This document shows positions 16,540-26,130 of a stretch of 64,000 bases of DNA, one piece after another. The notes below the pieces were generated by a model. The model made no database searches, was not told where the DNA came from, and was given only the letters and a program-made list of their open reading frames with translations. The position numbers and the translations under genes were made by a program. Source of the stretch: Paucimonas lemoignei (lineage in GTDB: Bacteria > Pseudomonadota > Gammaproteobacteria > Pseudomonadales > Pseudomonadaceae); assembly GCA_900475325.1 (NCBI GenBank), contig LS483371.1, positions 2,728,001-2,792,000 on the forward strand, in the 5' to 3' direction. The first letter of the stretch is position 1. The number at the start of each line of letters is the position of its first letter.

Positions 16540-17298
16540 ATGAAAACCATCCTCCTCATCGGCATCGGCTCGGGCAATCCCGAGCAGATCACCGTTCAGG
16601 CCATCAACGCCCTGAACCGCGCCAAGGTGCTGTTCATCCTCGACAAGGGCTACGCCGATGACAGCCTGTTGCGGCTCAGAAAGGAGATCTGCGAGCGCTA
16701 CATCCAGGGCGATGATTACCGCTTGTTGCAAGTGAGCGACTCGCCTCGCGAGGATGATCCGCGGTCCTACGAGCGCGGCATTCTGCGCTGGCACCAACAG
16801 CGCGCTGCGCTCTTCGATCGGTTGATAAGCGAAGAGGTGGGGCCAGGGCAAACCGCTGCATTCTTGATATGGGGCGACCCATCGCTCTACGACAGCACCC
16901 TGCGCATACTTGAATTAATTATTAGCAATGGAACGCAAGCATTTGATTATGAAGTGATTCCTGGTATCAGCAGCATGCAGGCGTTGGCAGCGCAGCATCG
17001 TATTGCGCTCAACCGTGTCGGCGAACCTGTCCTTATCACGACGGGTCGCCAATTGGCTTCGTATCCGCAACAAGGCCCTGAAAATGCAGTGGTCATGCTC
17101 GACGCTCACTGCACTTTCGAGCGATTTCTCAACGGCGGGCTGCACATTTACTGGGGGGCGTATCTGGGTACGCCCGACGAGATCCTGATCAGCGGTCCGC
17201 TGGATGAGGTGTGTGAGCAGATCAAAATGGTCAGGGCGCAGGCGAGGCTGGAGAAGGGCTGGATCATGGATACGTATCTGTTACGCAAGTTGGAATAA
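16540..17298 (+). CDS. cobF: Precorrin-6A synthase (deacetylating), CobF
   Basis: This 252-residue tetrapyrrole (corrin/porphyrin) methylase-fold protein is of CobF type. CobF C1-methylates precorrin-5 with loss of acetate in aerobic cobalamin synthesis, using S-adenosylmethionine. Visible are the N-terminal GIGSGNPEQITVQAI, AFLIWGDPSLYDSTLRI and the VIPGISSMQALAA motif, in the family order. The ATG preceding KTILLIG is chosen because upstream codons lie in the REPIN. No other cob gene is near, which is usual for cobF in pseudomonads. No cobalamin riboswitch was seen. Confidence 0.88.
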   Translation: MKTILLIGIGSGNPEQITVQAINALNRAKVLFILDKGYADDSLLRLRKEICERYIQGDDYRLLQVSDSPREDDPRSYERGILRWHQQRAALFDRLISEEVGPGQTAAFLIWGDPSLYDSTLRILELIISNGTQAFDYEVIPGISSMQALAAQHRIALNRVGEPVLITTGRQLASYPQQGPENAVVMLDAHCTFERFLNGGLHIYWGAYLGTPDEILISGPLDEVCEQIKMVRAQARLEKGWIMDTYLLRKLE

Positions 17299-17319
17299 AT
17301 CCATCCGGTACACACGAAA

Positions 17320-17415
17320 CCTGTGGGAGCGAATTCATTCGCGAAGGCAAAGTCACGACTCCTGAATATGGGTCGGATGCAATGGCCTCTTCGCGAATGA
17401 ATTCGCTCCCACAGG
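17320..17415. repeat. REPIN (family A)
   Basis: CTGTGGGAGCGAATTCATTC ... TTCGCGAATGAATTCGCTCC arms enclose about 45 bases. The arms are identical to those of the 6385-6477 element. It lies between the convergent ends of cobF and the glycosyltransferase gene. Confidence 0.85.
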
Positions 17416-17489
17416 TCCTAGGTCAAGCCAGCCGTTATGTGTTTGCCGAAGCATTGCAGCCCGCACAGATAACTCCATGGCAGTGGGTG

Positions 17490-18788
17490 CTAGTTTCGAT
17501 TCTTCGCCTCGATCCACTGCGCCATGTACTGGGTGCTTTTGTGGTGATGGTGTCGCAGCATGGCGCCGATGAAGTTGGCGGTGCGGTGGGCAGGCAAGTC
17601 CTGGCGCAGCTGCTCGATACGCTGGATGAGGCTCGCGCAATGCTGCGTGTGTTGATAGCGAGCTAGCAGCAGCGCCGTTCCCGCCTGTTGCGCCTGGTGC
17701 CACAGCGCTTGATCCTGATACAGGCGCACGGCGGCATCGGCGATGTCCTGAGCGCTGCTTGCTACCAGCCCTGGCCAAGGGAGGTTGCCACTCATGGCCT
17801 CAGCCCCTATGGGTGTCGTGACCGATGGCGTCCCGCAGAGCATGGCATCCACAAGCTTGCCCTTGATGCCCGCGCCGAAACGCAGGGGCGCCAGGCAAAT
17901 GCGCGCCTGGGACATGACCTGCAGCGCATCTTCGGCCCAGTTCATGACATGAAAACCCTGGGCAGCGTTGTGCAGTGCCGTAGCCTTGGGCGGGGTGTAG
18001 GCCCCATAAATGTGCAACTGTGCCTTGGGCAGCTGTTGGCGGATCAAGGGCCAGATCGCGTTCTTCATCCACAGCACCGCATCCCAGTTGGGTGCGTGAC
18101 GGAAGTTGCCAATGCTGAGGAAATTCGCCCGCTCGGCGAAGGGTCGATAGTCACCCCCGCTGCCTTCGACCATCAGTGGGCACCAATGCAGCAACGCCTG
18201 CGGCACCGCGAACTGTTCGCTGAGCAGCTGCATCTCCACATCGGAGGTCATCAGGTTGAGGTCGGAACGAAACAGCGCCGCCACTTCGCGCTGAGCCAGG
18301 TCGGTGACTGCCATTTCTGACACTATCGAGCACTCTGATGATCCAAGAAAGCTATTTAAATCATCAAGTTGAGTGCTTTCGTTTATAAAACGCTTTAGCT
18401 GAGCGTGGCGCGTATTGCGCAGGCTTTGCAAGTCGGAGGTTTCCAGAATACGCACAGCCGTTGGGCAATGCTTCTCGACTCGCCAGCCAAACTGCTCCTC
18501 AATCATGAACTGATCGAACAGCACGATATCGGGCTGAAGTTCACCGACAAATTCGTCAAAACTGCTGTTGTTCAGCTCGATGCGAACTTCATCGATGCCC
18601 AATACCGCCAAGTCAGCCTTGTGCTCACCTTCAGTGGCAGGGCTGGCAAAGGTGATGCGCCAGCCTTGCTCAAGCATGCAGTGAATCAGCTGCATCATGT
18701 GCCCGCTGGCCGCTGACGACCTGGGCTCTGGCCAGACGTAACCGATGATCAGAACCCGGGTTTGCGCGCTGATGTGTGCCGCGGTCAC
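17490..18788 (-). CDS. Glycosyltransferase (GT-B, family 4-like)
   Basis: The protein of about 432 residues has two Rossmann-like halves. The N-terminal part has RVLIIGYVWPEPRSSAASGH, an acceptor-side loop typical of GT4 enzymes. The C-terminal donor half has FLSIGNFRHAPNWDAV, ICLAPLRFGAGIKGKLVDAM and GTPSVTTPIGAEAM, which carry the nucleotide-sugar motif region. A GTG at 18788, 8 bases after the stop of the upstream response-regulator gene, is the most likely start. The longer open frame upstream overlaps that gene. Co-transcription with a CheY-like protein suggests regulated surface-glycan or polysaccharide modification; the substrate is unknown. Confidence 0.75.
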   Translation of the reverse strand: MTAAHISAQTRVLIIGYVWPEPRSSAASGHMMQLIHCMLEQGWRITFASPATEGEHKADLAVLGIDEVRIELNNSSFDEFVGELQPDIVLFDQFMIEEQFGWRVEKHCPTAVRILETSDLQSLRNTRHAQLKRFINESTQLDDLNSFLGSSECSIVSEMAVTDLAQREVAALFRSDLNLMTSDVEMQLLSEQFAVPQALLHWCPLMVEGSGGDYRPFAERANFLSIGNFRHAPNWDAVLWMKNAIWPLIRQQLPKAQLHIYGAYTPPKATALHNAAQGFHVMNWAEDALQVMSQARICLAPLRFGAGIKGKLVDAMLCGTPSVTTPIGAEAMSGNLPWPGLVASSAQDIADAAVRLYQDQALWHQAQQAGTALLLARYQHTQHCASLIQRIEQLRQDLPAHRTANFIGAMLRHHHHKSTQYMAQWIEAKNRN

Positions 18789-18795
18789 GACGAAC

Positions 18796-19149
18796 TTATC
18801 CAAGAATGCCTTTGACCTTGTCGCGCAGTTGATCAATGGAGAACGGCTTGCCAATGCTGTGCATGCCGGCCGGGACTTCGATGTTCTCCGCGTAGCCACT
18901 GGCGAACAGGATCGGCAGATCAGGGCGAATCTCACGGGTCCTGGTTGCCAGTTGAGCACCGCTGATGCCCGGCAAGCCATGGTCGGTCATCATCAAATCG
19001 ATGATGTTGTCGGCATTTTCCAGAACTTTAAGCGCTGCTTCGCCATCCTCGGCTTCCAGCACGGCATATTCCAGCTCTTCAAGAACGTCGACGATCAGCA
19101 TGCGTACGATGGCGTCGTCTTCGACCACGAGAATGGTGCTGGCAGACAT
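18796..19149 (-). CDS. CheY-like single-domain response regulator
   Basis: The 117 residues form one receiver domain with no output domain. The acidic pocket is VVEDD (8-12), the phospho-acceptor is Asp56 (MMTDHGLPG), the switch Thr/Ser position is in FASGYA, and the conserved Lys is Lys101 (IGKPF). It presumably takes phosphate from one of the hybrid kinases encoded nearby and acts by protein contact. It is divergent from the large hybrid kinase gene and leads a two-gene unit with the glycosyltransferase. Confidence 0.88.
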   Translation of the reverse strand: MSASTILVVEDDAIVRMLIVDVLEELEYAVLEAEDGEAALKVLENADNIIDLMMTDHGLPGISGAQLATRTREIRPDLPILFASGYAENIEVPAGMHSIGKPFSIDQLRDKVKGILG

Positions 19150-19422
19150 GGATTGGTTTCCTTTGTTTAGAAATGACGGTGAGCATGGCCATCAGTGGCA
19201 TGGCCGCGAAATAAGTCGGTAAAACCGCGCTGGAAGTTCCAGTGCGACACAAAATGTATTCGTTAAGCCCGCTGTCCTCGAGATTTGTAACGATTCTGAG
19301 CCACTACAGGTCATTTTCGCTCAAGAAATGTCAGAAAATTCAGCAGTATGTGTCAGAAATCAGAGTCTTTTATCGAAGTTTACGGCAATATTCACGGCTT
19401 GATGAATCACTTGGGCATTCTC

Positions 19423-22400
19423 ATGATCCGTCCGTCTACCGTCGATGAGCAACGTTTTCGTAAATTACTGGGGCGCAACGTCACACTTCCCTTGAGTGTT
19501 GGCGTCATCAGCGCTGTATTTTTCGTCGGCCTGATCAGTTATTTGCTGTCCGTTATTCAGTGGGTCGAGCATACCGATCGGGTGATCAATAACACCAATC
19601 GTGCCCTGAAGCTTTCCATCGACATGGAAACCGGGATGCGCGGTTACCTGCTAGCCGGGGACGAGCGTTACCTGGACCCCTACGAGCTGGCCAAGCCTGC
19701 CGTGGTCGCGGAGCTCCAGGGGCTCGAAGAGCTGGTCCGGGATAACCCGCCGCAGATTGATCGCCTCAAACGCGTGCAAGCATTACAGGCTGAGTGGAAC
19801 AGCTACGCCGAGGAAATGATCAACCAGCGCCGCACCAAGGGTGAATTCGTCGCCCCGCTGCGTACCGGCCGAGGCAAGCGCCTGACCGACGAGATCCGCA
19901 GCCAGTTCGAAGGCATTGTCGAAGTCGAACAGCAACTGCGTCTGTCACGTAACGCCGATGTTACCCACACCACGATTCTGTCCGTGAGCCTGTACCTGAT
20001 ATTCGTCTTGAGTGTCAGTGGTTTCCTGGCCTATATCGGTCGCCGGGATCTGCTCGCGCTGTCCAAGACCTATGGCGATAACCTCACCCAGCAGGAGGAA
20101 AACGCCGAACGCCTGAAAAAGGTCGCCTGGCTGCGCAACGGGCAGAGCGAACTGGCCGAACAAGTGCTGGGGCAGCTGACCCTGAACACCCTGGGTCGCA
20201 ACGTGCTGCAGTTTTTCGCGCAATATCTGGGCAGCGTGGTGGCGGCCGTTTATGTGCGCCAGGAGCATGGCGGCCTCAAGCGTGTGGCGTCTTACGGGTT
20301 CTCACGCGAACAGGAACAGCATGAACAATCGATTTATAGCGGCGAGGGCATCATTGGCCAGGCCGCTCAGCAGGATCAGATCATCCGTCTGGACGATGTG
20401 CCAAGTAATTACTTCAAGGTCAGTTCCGGTCTGGGTGAGGGCGATCCACGCAGTGTGCTGGTGGTGCCAACCAGTAACGATGACCAGGTCAATGGCGTAA
20501 TCGAGCTGGGCTTTTTGCGCCCGCTGACCGACAACGATGTCGAGTTCCTCGAACTGATCTCAGATAACGTCGGCACCTCCATCGAAGCCGCTCGTTATCG
20601 CCAGCGCTTGCAGGAAGTGCTGGCCGAAACCCAGCAGCTCAATGAAGAGCTGCAGGTTCAGCAGGAAGAATTGCGCACTGCCAACGAAGAGCTCGAAGAG
20701 CAGTCTCGAATCCTCAAGGAATCCCAGGTCCATCTGGAAACCCAGCAGGCGGAACTGGAACAGACCAACGAACAGTTGGCTGAACAGAGCCAGGCGCTTG
20801 CGGATCAGCGCGACGCCCTGGACCGCAACAACGAAGAGCTGAGCATCGCCCAGGTGGAACTCGAAGCCCGGGCCGATGAGCTGCAGCGCTCCAGTAAATA
20901 CAAGTCCGAATTCCTGGCCAACATGTCCCACGAGCTGCGTACGCCGCTCAACAGCTCGTTGATTCTGGCCAAGCTGCTGGCGGAAAACCCGGCAGAAAAC
21001 CTCACCGCCGAACAGGTCAAGTTCGCCGAATCGATCTACTCGGCGGGTAATGACCTGCTGAACCTGATCAACGACATTCTGGACATTTCCAAAGTCGAGG
21101 CCGGCAAGCTCGACATGCGCCCCGAAAACACCAGCGTTGCGCGGCTGGTGGACGGCCTGCGCGGGATGTTCGAGCCGTTGGCCAGGGACAAGAAGCTCGA
21201 TTTCCACGTGGAGTTGCAGGCCGGTGCGCCGACCATGCTCTTCACCGACCGCCAGCGTCTGGAGCAGATCCTCAAGAACCTGCTGTCCAACGCCATCAAG
21301 TTCACCGAGAGCGGCACGGTGAGCATGACGGTCTCTCGCCAGCCGGGTGAAGGCATTGTCTTCACGGTTCGCGACTCGGGGATCGGCATTGCCTCCGAGC
21401 ATCAGGAAAGTATCTTCGAAGCCTTCCGTCAGGCGGATGGCACCACCAACCGTCGCTACGGCGGCACGGGCCTGGGCCTGTCGATTTCCCGTGATCTTGC
21501 CGGGCTGCTGGGCGGTTCGATCAGCGTGACCAGCGAGCCGGGGCAGGGCAGTATTTTCTCCCTGGTGCTGCCTGAGGAATATGTCGAGCAGGTGCCCAGC
21601 CAATATGGCGAACCGGCAGCGCCACTGGCGATGCTGGCCAGACCCGCCGTTCATATCCCTGCACCGATCGTGGCACCTGCGGTTCTACCGGCCGCGAGCC
21701 TGCCAGCGGTCCCGGCCTTTGCCGATGATCGTGACAAGTTGCCGTCCGACAAGCGCTGCATTCTGGTCATCGAAGATGGGGTGGACTTCGCGAAAATCCT
21801 CTATGACCTCGCGCACGAGCTGGGTTATCACTGTCTGGTGGCCCACGCCGCCGATGACGGTTTCAACCTCGCGGCGCAGTTCGTTCCAGATGCGATTCTG
21901 CTGGACATGCGCCTGCCGGATCACTCTGGCCTCACGGTCCTGCAGCGTCTCAAGGAACTGGCACCGACGCGGCATATCCCGGTGCATGTGATTTCCGTTG
22001 AAGATCGCCAGGAAGCGGCCATGCACATGGGCGCGGTGGGTTATGCGGTCAAGCCGACCACCCGCGAAGAGCTCAAGGATGTCTTCGCCAAGCTAGAAGC
22101 CAAGCTGACCCAGAAGGTCAAGCGCATCCTGCTGGTAGAGGACGACGCCTTGCAGCGCGACAGCATCGCGCGTCTGATCGGCGATGACGACATCGAGATC
22201 ACCGCTGTGGGCTTTGCTCAGGATGCTCTGGATCTGCTGCGCGACAACGTTTACGACTGCATGATCATCGACCTCAAACTGCCGGACATGCTCGGCAATG
22301 ACTTGCTCAAGCGCATGTCCACGGAAGAGATCTGTTCATTCCCGCCGGTCATCGTCTACACCGGGCGCAACCTGACCCGAGATGAAGAAACCGAGCTGCT

Positions 22401-22935
22401 CAAATATTCCCGTTCGATCATCATCAAAGGCGCGCGCTCCCCGGAGCGCCTGCTGGATGAAGTGACGCTGTTCCTGCACAAGGTCGAGTCGCAGCTGTCC
22501 AACGAGCGGCAGAAGATGCTCAAGACCGCTCGCAGTCGCGACAAGGTCTTTGAGGGGCGCCGGATCCTAGTGGTCGATGACGATGTGCGGAATATTTTCG
22601 CCCTGACCAGTGCTCTGGAACACAAGGGCGCGCTCGTCGAAGTGGCGCGCAACGGCTATGAAGCCATCGCCAAACTGGACGAGGTCGAAGACATCGATCT
22701 GGTGCTGATGGACGTGATGATGCCTGAGATGGATGGCTACGAAGCGACCATCGAAATCCGCAAAGACCCGCGCTGGCGCAAGCTCCCGATCATTGCGGTC
22801 ACGGCCAAGGCCATGAAGGACGATCAGGAGCGCTGCCTGCAGGCCGGTTCCAACGATTACCTGGCCAAACCCATCGACCTGGATCGGCTGTTTTCCCTGA
22901 TTCGCGTCTGGCTGCCCAAAATGGAACGTATTTGA
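19423..22935 (+). CDS. Hybrid sensor histidine kinase: CHASE3-GAF-HisKA-HATPase-REC-REC-REC
   Basis: The protein is about 1170 residues from the ATG at 19423; in-frame starts at 19348 and 19402 are possible and none has a good ribosome site. Two membrane segments (about 25-45 and 185-205) flank a periplasmic CHASE3-like domain containing METGMRGYLLAGDERYLDPY. A GAF domain (about 260-385) and a long Gln/Glu-rich coiled coil (about 395-485) come next. The kinase core has His503 in MSHELRTPLN, and N and G boxes ending GGTGLGLSIS. Three receivers follow, with phospho-acceptors Asp828, Asp950 and Asp1097. Three consecutive receivers suggest branched or competing phospho-outputs. It heads a tight run of genes through the REC-kinase at 25.6 kb. 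Confidence 0.9.
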   Translation: MIRPSTVDEQRFRKLLGRNVTLPLSVGVISAVFFVGLISYLLSVIQWVEHTDRVINNTNRALKLSIDMETGMRGYLLAGDERYLDPYELAKPAVVAELQGLEELVRDNPPQIDRLKRVQALQAEWNSYAEEMINQRRTKGEFVAPLRTGRGKRLTDEIRSQFEGIVEVEQQLRLSRNADVTHTTILSVSLYLIFVLSVSGFLAYIGRRDLLALSKTYGDNLTQQEENAERLKKVAWLRNGQSELAEQVLGQLTLNTLGRNVLQFFAQYLGSVVAAVYVRQEHGGLKRVASYGFSREQEQHEQSIYSGEGIIGQAAQQDQIIRLDDVPSNYFKVSSGLGEGDPRSVLVVPTSNDDQVNGVIELGFLRPLTDNDVEFLELISDNVGTSIEAARYRQRLQEVLAETQQLNEELQVQQEELRTANEELEEQSRILKESQVHLETQQAELEQTNEQLAEQSQALADQRDALDRNNEELSIAQVELEARADELQRSSKYKSEFLANMSHELRTPLNSSLILAKLLAENPAENLTAEQVKFAESIYSAGNDLLNLINDILDISKVEAGKLDMRPENTSVARLVDGLRGMFEPLARDKKLDFHVELQAGAPTMLFTDRQRLEQILKNLLSNAIKFTESGTVSMTVSRQPGEGIVFTVRDSGIGIASEHQESIFEAFRQADGTTNRRYGGTGLGLSISRDLAGLLGGSISVTSEPGQGSIFSLVLPEEYVEQVPSQYGEPAAPLAMLARPAVHIPAPIVAPAVLPAASLPAVPAFADDRDKLPSDKRCILVIEDGVDFAKILYDLAHELGYHCLVAHAADDGFNLAAQFVPDAILLDMRLPDHSGLTVLQRLKELAPTRHIPVHVISVEDRQEAAMHMGAVGYAVKPTTREELKDVFAKLEAKLTQKVKRILLVEDDALQRDSIARLIGDDDIEITAVGFAQDALDLLRDNVYDCMIIDLKLPDMLGNDLLKRMSTEEICSFPPVIVYTGRNLTRDEETELLKYSRSIIIKGARSPERLLDEVTLFLHKVESQLSNERQKMLKTARSRDKVFEGRRILVVDDDVRNIFALTSALEHKGALVEVARNGYEAIAKLDEVEDIDLVLMDVMMPEMDGYEATIEIRKDPRWRKLPIIAVTAKAMKDDQERCLQAGSNDYLAKPIDLDRLFSLIRVWLPKMERI

Positions 22936-23012
22936 GCCAGCAAGGCCCAACGAGTGAGGCCCAACCCCGAGCGCCTCACGCTGTGCACCCGACTCAGTCA
23001 CCCAGGTCAGCC

Positions 23013-23834
23013 ATGTCTTTAGATCAAAACGCGGAAATCGAGTTGCGCCTGTTGATAGACGCGATTTATCTGAAATACAGCTACGACTTTCGCGACTATT
23101 CCGGAGCCTCGGTCAAGCGTCGGGTCAGCCATGCTTTGCGCCAGTTCGACTGCCCGACCATTTCCGCCTTGCAGGAGCGGGTGTTGCATGATCCCGCAGC
23201 CTTCATGCAGTTGCTGCAGTTCCTCACCATCCCGGTCAGCGAAATGTTCCGCGACCCGTCGCACTTCCTGGCAATACGTCAGGAAGTGGTGCCGCTGTTG
23301 CGCACCTACCCGTCGATCAAGATCTGGATCGCTGGTTGCAGCACCGGGGAAGAGGTCTACTCCATGGCCATCCTGTTGCGTGAGGAAGGCTTGCTGGAGC
23401 GCACGATCATTTACGCCACAGACATCAATCCCAGCTCTCTGGAAAAAGCCAAGCAGGGCATTTTCTCCATGGAGAACGTGCGCGCCTACACCGAGAATTA
23501 TCAGAAGGCGGGTGGTCAGAGGGCGTTCAGCGACTATTACACCGCGGCTTACGACTACGCGATTTTCGATAAGAGCCTGCGCGAGAACGTGACATTTGCC
23601 GACCACAGCCTGGCCACTGACAGTGTGTTTTCGGAGACCCAGTTGGTGTCCTGCCGCAATGTGCTGATCTACTTCAACAAGAAGTTGCAGGATCGCGCGT
23701 TCGGGCTGTTCCACGACTCACTCAGCCACCGGGGTTTCCTGGTGTTGGGCAGCAAGGAGACGCTGGATTTTTCGGCCTATTCGAACAAATTCGAATCATT
23801 CGTCAAACCGGAACGGATCTATCGCAAGTCATGA
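23013..23834 (+). CDS. CheR-type protein-glutamate methyltransferase
   Basis: This 273-residue protein has an N-terminal helical CheR domain (about 10-70) with KYSYDFRDYSGASVKRRV, and a C-terminal SAM-dependent methyltransferase domain. Motifs are IWIAGCSTGEEVYSMAILL (SAM glycine loop), IYATDINPSSLEKA and SCRNVLIYF. CheR enzymes methylate glutamates of chemoreceptors, but no receptor gene is present here. The ATG at 23013 begins MSLDQN. Its stop overlaps the cheB-type start by 4 bases (ATGA), so the two are translationally coupled. Confidence 0.88.
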   Translation: MSLDQNAEIELRLLIDAIYLKYSYDFRDYSGASVKRRVSHALRQFDCPTISALQERVLHDPAAFMQLLQFLTIPVSEMFRDPSHFLAIRQEVVPLLRTYPSIKIWIAGCSTGEEVYSMAILLREEGLLERTIIYATDINPSSLEKAKQGIFSMENVRAYTENYQKAGGQRAFSDYYTAAYDYAIFDKSLRENVTFADHSLATDSVFSETQLVSCRNVLIYFNKKLQDRAFGLFHDSLSHRGFLVLGSKETLDFSAYSNKFESFVKPERIYRKS

Positions 23835-24448
23835 AGACACGCTTTGACGTCACTGAAGCTTCAGACGCGCCACTGCCCAGGGCCGCTGCCATTGTCGTGG
23901 GGGCCTCTGCTGGCGGTGTGGAGGCGTTGTTGAAGATTTTTTCCACCATCAAGGTGGGATTTCGCTTGCCCATCCTGACGGTGCTGCATATTCCAGATGA
24001 ACGTCGCAGCCAGCTGGCCAGCGTCTTTCAGGCGCGCCTGCCCATCCCGGTCAAAGAAGCCGACGACAAAGAAGACATCGTGCCCGGTACGCTGTATTTC
24101 GCCGGCCCCGGCTATCACCTGTCGGTGGAGCGCGACCTCAGCCTGTCCTTGAGCCAGGAGGATCGGGTCTTTCATTCGCGGCCGAGCATCGACATCCTCT
24201 TTGATTCGGCCGCTGATGCCTACGGCAAACGCCTGGTCGGGATTTTGCTCACCGGTGCGAACAACGATGGCGCCCACGGCTTATCGCGCATCAAGCGCGC
24301 CGGTGGTTTCACGATAGTGCAGGACCCTGCCCAAGCGCAGGCGCGGACCATGCCGGAGGCTGCCTTGGCCTTGCATGAACCGGACTACCTGCTGCCTTTA
24401 AATGACATAGGCCAATTGCTGGCCGAGCTGGAACGAATCGCATGCTGA
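23831..24448 (+). CDS. CheB-type methylesterase without receiver domain
   Basis: The 205 residues form only the CheB esterase domain. The catalytic triad is visible as Ser26 (VGASAGG), His53 (VLHIP) and Asp146 (GANNDGAHG). Classical CheB carries an N-terminal receiver that inhibits the esterase until phosphorylated. Here it is absent, so control must come from a partner such as the adjacent receivers. The gene overlaps the CheR-type gene at its start and the REC-kinase gene at its end (7 bases), showing an obligate operon. Confidence 0.9.
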   Translation: MKTRFDVTEASDAPLPRAAAIVVGASAGGVEALLKIFSTIKVGFRLPILTVLHIPDERRSQLASVFQARLPIPVKEADDKEDIVPGTLYFAGPGYHLSVERDLSLSLSQEDRVFHSRPSIDILFDSAADAYGKRLVGILLTGANNDGAHGLSRIKRAGGFTIVQDPAQAQARTMPEAALALHEPDYLLPLNDIGQLLAELERIAC

Positions 24449-25623
24449 GTCACATCAAAGCCAAGCTGCTGATCGTCGATGATCTGCCGGAGAATCTTCT
24501 GGCGCTCGAAGCATTGATCAAGCGCGAGGATCGCGAGGTTTATAAAGCCCTGTCGGCCGATGAAGCCTTGTCCCTGCTGCTGCAGCACGAATTCGCCATG
24601 GCGATTCTGGACGTGCAGATGCCTGGCATGAATGGTTTCGAGCTGGCCGAAATGATGCGCGGTACGGATCGCACCAAGAGCATCCCGATCGTGTTCGTCA
24701 GTGCCGCCGGGCGCGAGCTCAACTACGCCTTCAAGGGCTATGAGAGCGGCGCGGTGGACTTCCTGCACAAGCCGCTGGACATCCACGCGGTCAAGAGCAA
24801 GGTCAATGTGTTTGTTGACCTGTATCGACAGCGCAAGGCCATGAAGCTGCAGGTCGAGGCGCTGGAGAGCAGCCGCCGTGAACAGGAGGTGCTGCTGGGC
24901 AAGCTGCAGCAGACCCAGAACGAGCTGGAACATGCGGTGCGCATGCGCGACGACTTCATGTCGATTGTGTCTCACGAGGTACGCACCCCGCTCAATGGGC
25001 TGATCCTTGAGACCCAGCTGCGCAAGTTGCATCTGGCCAAGGGCAACGCTCACGCCTTCACCATGGAAAAACTGGGCGCCATGGTCGAGCGCGACGAGCG
25101 GCAGATCAACAGCCTGATCCGGCTGATCGAGGACATGCTCGATGTGTCGCGTATTCGCACCGGCAAACTGTCGATCCGCGCCACGGCGTTCGACCTGACC
25201 GAACTGGTCAGCAACCTTCTGGAAAGCTTCTCGGCGCAAATCGCCGCTGCTGAAGTCTCCGTCACCTTTAGCGCCGAAGAGCCGGTGATTGGCGTGTGGG
25301 ATGAGTTCCGGATCGAACAGGTAATCGCCAACCTGCTGACCAACGCCCTGCGTTATGGCGCGCGCAAGCCGGTTGACGTGCGGGTCTACAGCGTCGGGGG
25401 TGAGGCCCGGGTCGAAGTGCGGGATCAGGGCATCGGCATCAGCCCTGAAAACCAGCGGCGGATCTTCCAGCAATTCGAGCGAGTGGCGGCCAATCATGCC
25501 GTGCACGGGCTGGGCTTGGGGCTGTTCATTTCCGATCAGATTGTCGCGGCCCATGGCGGGCAGATCGTGGTCGAGAGCGAGGAGGGCAAAGGCTCGCTGT
25601 TCAGGGTGTGTCTGCCGATTTGA
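24442..25623 (+). CDS. REC-HisKA-HATPase response regulator/histidine kinase
   Basis: The 393-residue cytoplasmic protein has an N-terminal receiver (about 8-125; VDD pocket, phospho-acceptor Asp57 in ILDVQMPGMNG, Lys110 in HKP). A short coiled coil follows, then a kinase with His178 in VSHEVRTPLN, an N box (LLTNALRYG) and GLGLGLFIS. This order lets an upstream kinase, plausibly the CHASE3 hybrid kinase, switch a second kinase. The start overlaps the CheB-type gene. No membrane segment is present. Confidence 0.9.
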   Translation: MLSHIKAKLLIVDDLPENLLALEALIKREDREVYKALSADEALSLLLQHEFAMAILDVQMPGMNGFELAEMMRGTDRTKSIPIVFVSAAGRELNYAFKGYESGAVDFLHKPLDIHAVKSKVNVFVDLYRQRKAMKLQVEALESSRREQEVLLGKLQQTQNELEHAVRMRDDFMSIVSHEVRTPLNGLILETQLRKLHLAKGNAHAFTMEKLGAMVERDERQINSLIRLIEDMLDVSRIRTGKLSIRATAFDLTELVSNLLESFSAQIAAAEVSVTFSAEEPVIGVWDEFRIEQVIANLLTNALRYGARKPVDVRVYSVGGEARVEVRDQGIGISPENQRRIFQQFERVAANHAVHGLGLGLFISDQIVAAHGGQIVVESEEGKGSLFRVCLPI

Positions 25624-25730
25624 AGAAGCGGCGGGCATGCACCGGCGGGCAATATTTATCTGAATTCCACGCAACCTACGGCAGCGGGCAGGGTCGTAAT
25701 GGCAGCAAATAAAAGACCGAAGGCAGTCCC

Positions 25731-26108
25731 ATGAGCTCTGATGCAGAAAATGTCGTCCTCATCGTTGAAGACGAACCGCTGATCCTGATGCTGCTCGCCG
25801 ATTATCTATCGGGCGAGGGTTACCGCGTATTGCAGGCGGAGAACGGCGAGCAGGCGTTCGAGATTCTTGCCACCAAACCTCATCTTGACCTGATGATCAC
25901 CGACTATCGCCTGCCGGGCGGCATCTCCGGGGTGATGATCGCCGAGCCCGCAGTAAAGCTGCGGCCGGAGCTGAAAGTGATTTTCATCAGTGGTTACCCG
26001 GCAGAGATTCTTGATTCCGGCAGCCCGATCGCGCGCAAGGCGCCGATCCTGGCCAAACCGTTCACCATGGACACCCTGCATTCGCAGATTGAAAAGCTGT
26101 TGGCTTGA
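25731..26108 (+). CDS. CheY-like single-domain response regulator
   Basis: This 125-residue receiver has IVEDEP (11-16), phospho-acceptor Asp58 (MITDYRLPGG) and Lys109 (LAKPF). The insertion of a Gly after LPG and the ISGYP switch segment place it with the FixJ/NtrC-like stand-alone receivers common beside hybrid kinases. GAAGG precedes the ATG. It follows the REC-kinase after 107 bases and is the last gene before a long repeat copy, so it probably ends the signalling operon. Confidence 0.88.
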   Translation: MSSDAENVVLIVEDEPLILMLLADYLSGEGYRVLQAENGEQAFEILATKPHLDLMITDYRLPGGISGVMIAEPAVKLRPELKVIFISGYPAEILDSGSPIARKAPILAKPFTMDTLHSQIEKLLA

Positions 26109-26130
26109 ATTGAACAGGGCGACTGCGGAC

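Noticed and set aside
19945..21654. Long minus-strand frames across the hybrid kinase gene
   Set aside because: They are antisense shadows of a gene with complete kinase motifs; their composition is His/Gln/Arg-rich as expected for GC-biased antisense frames.
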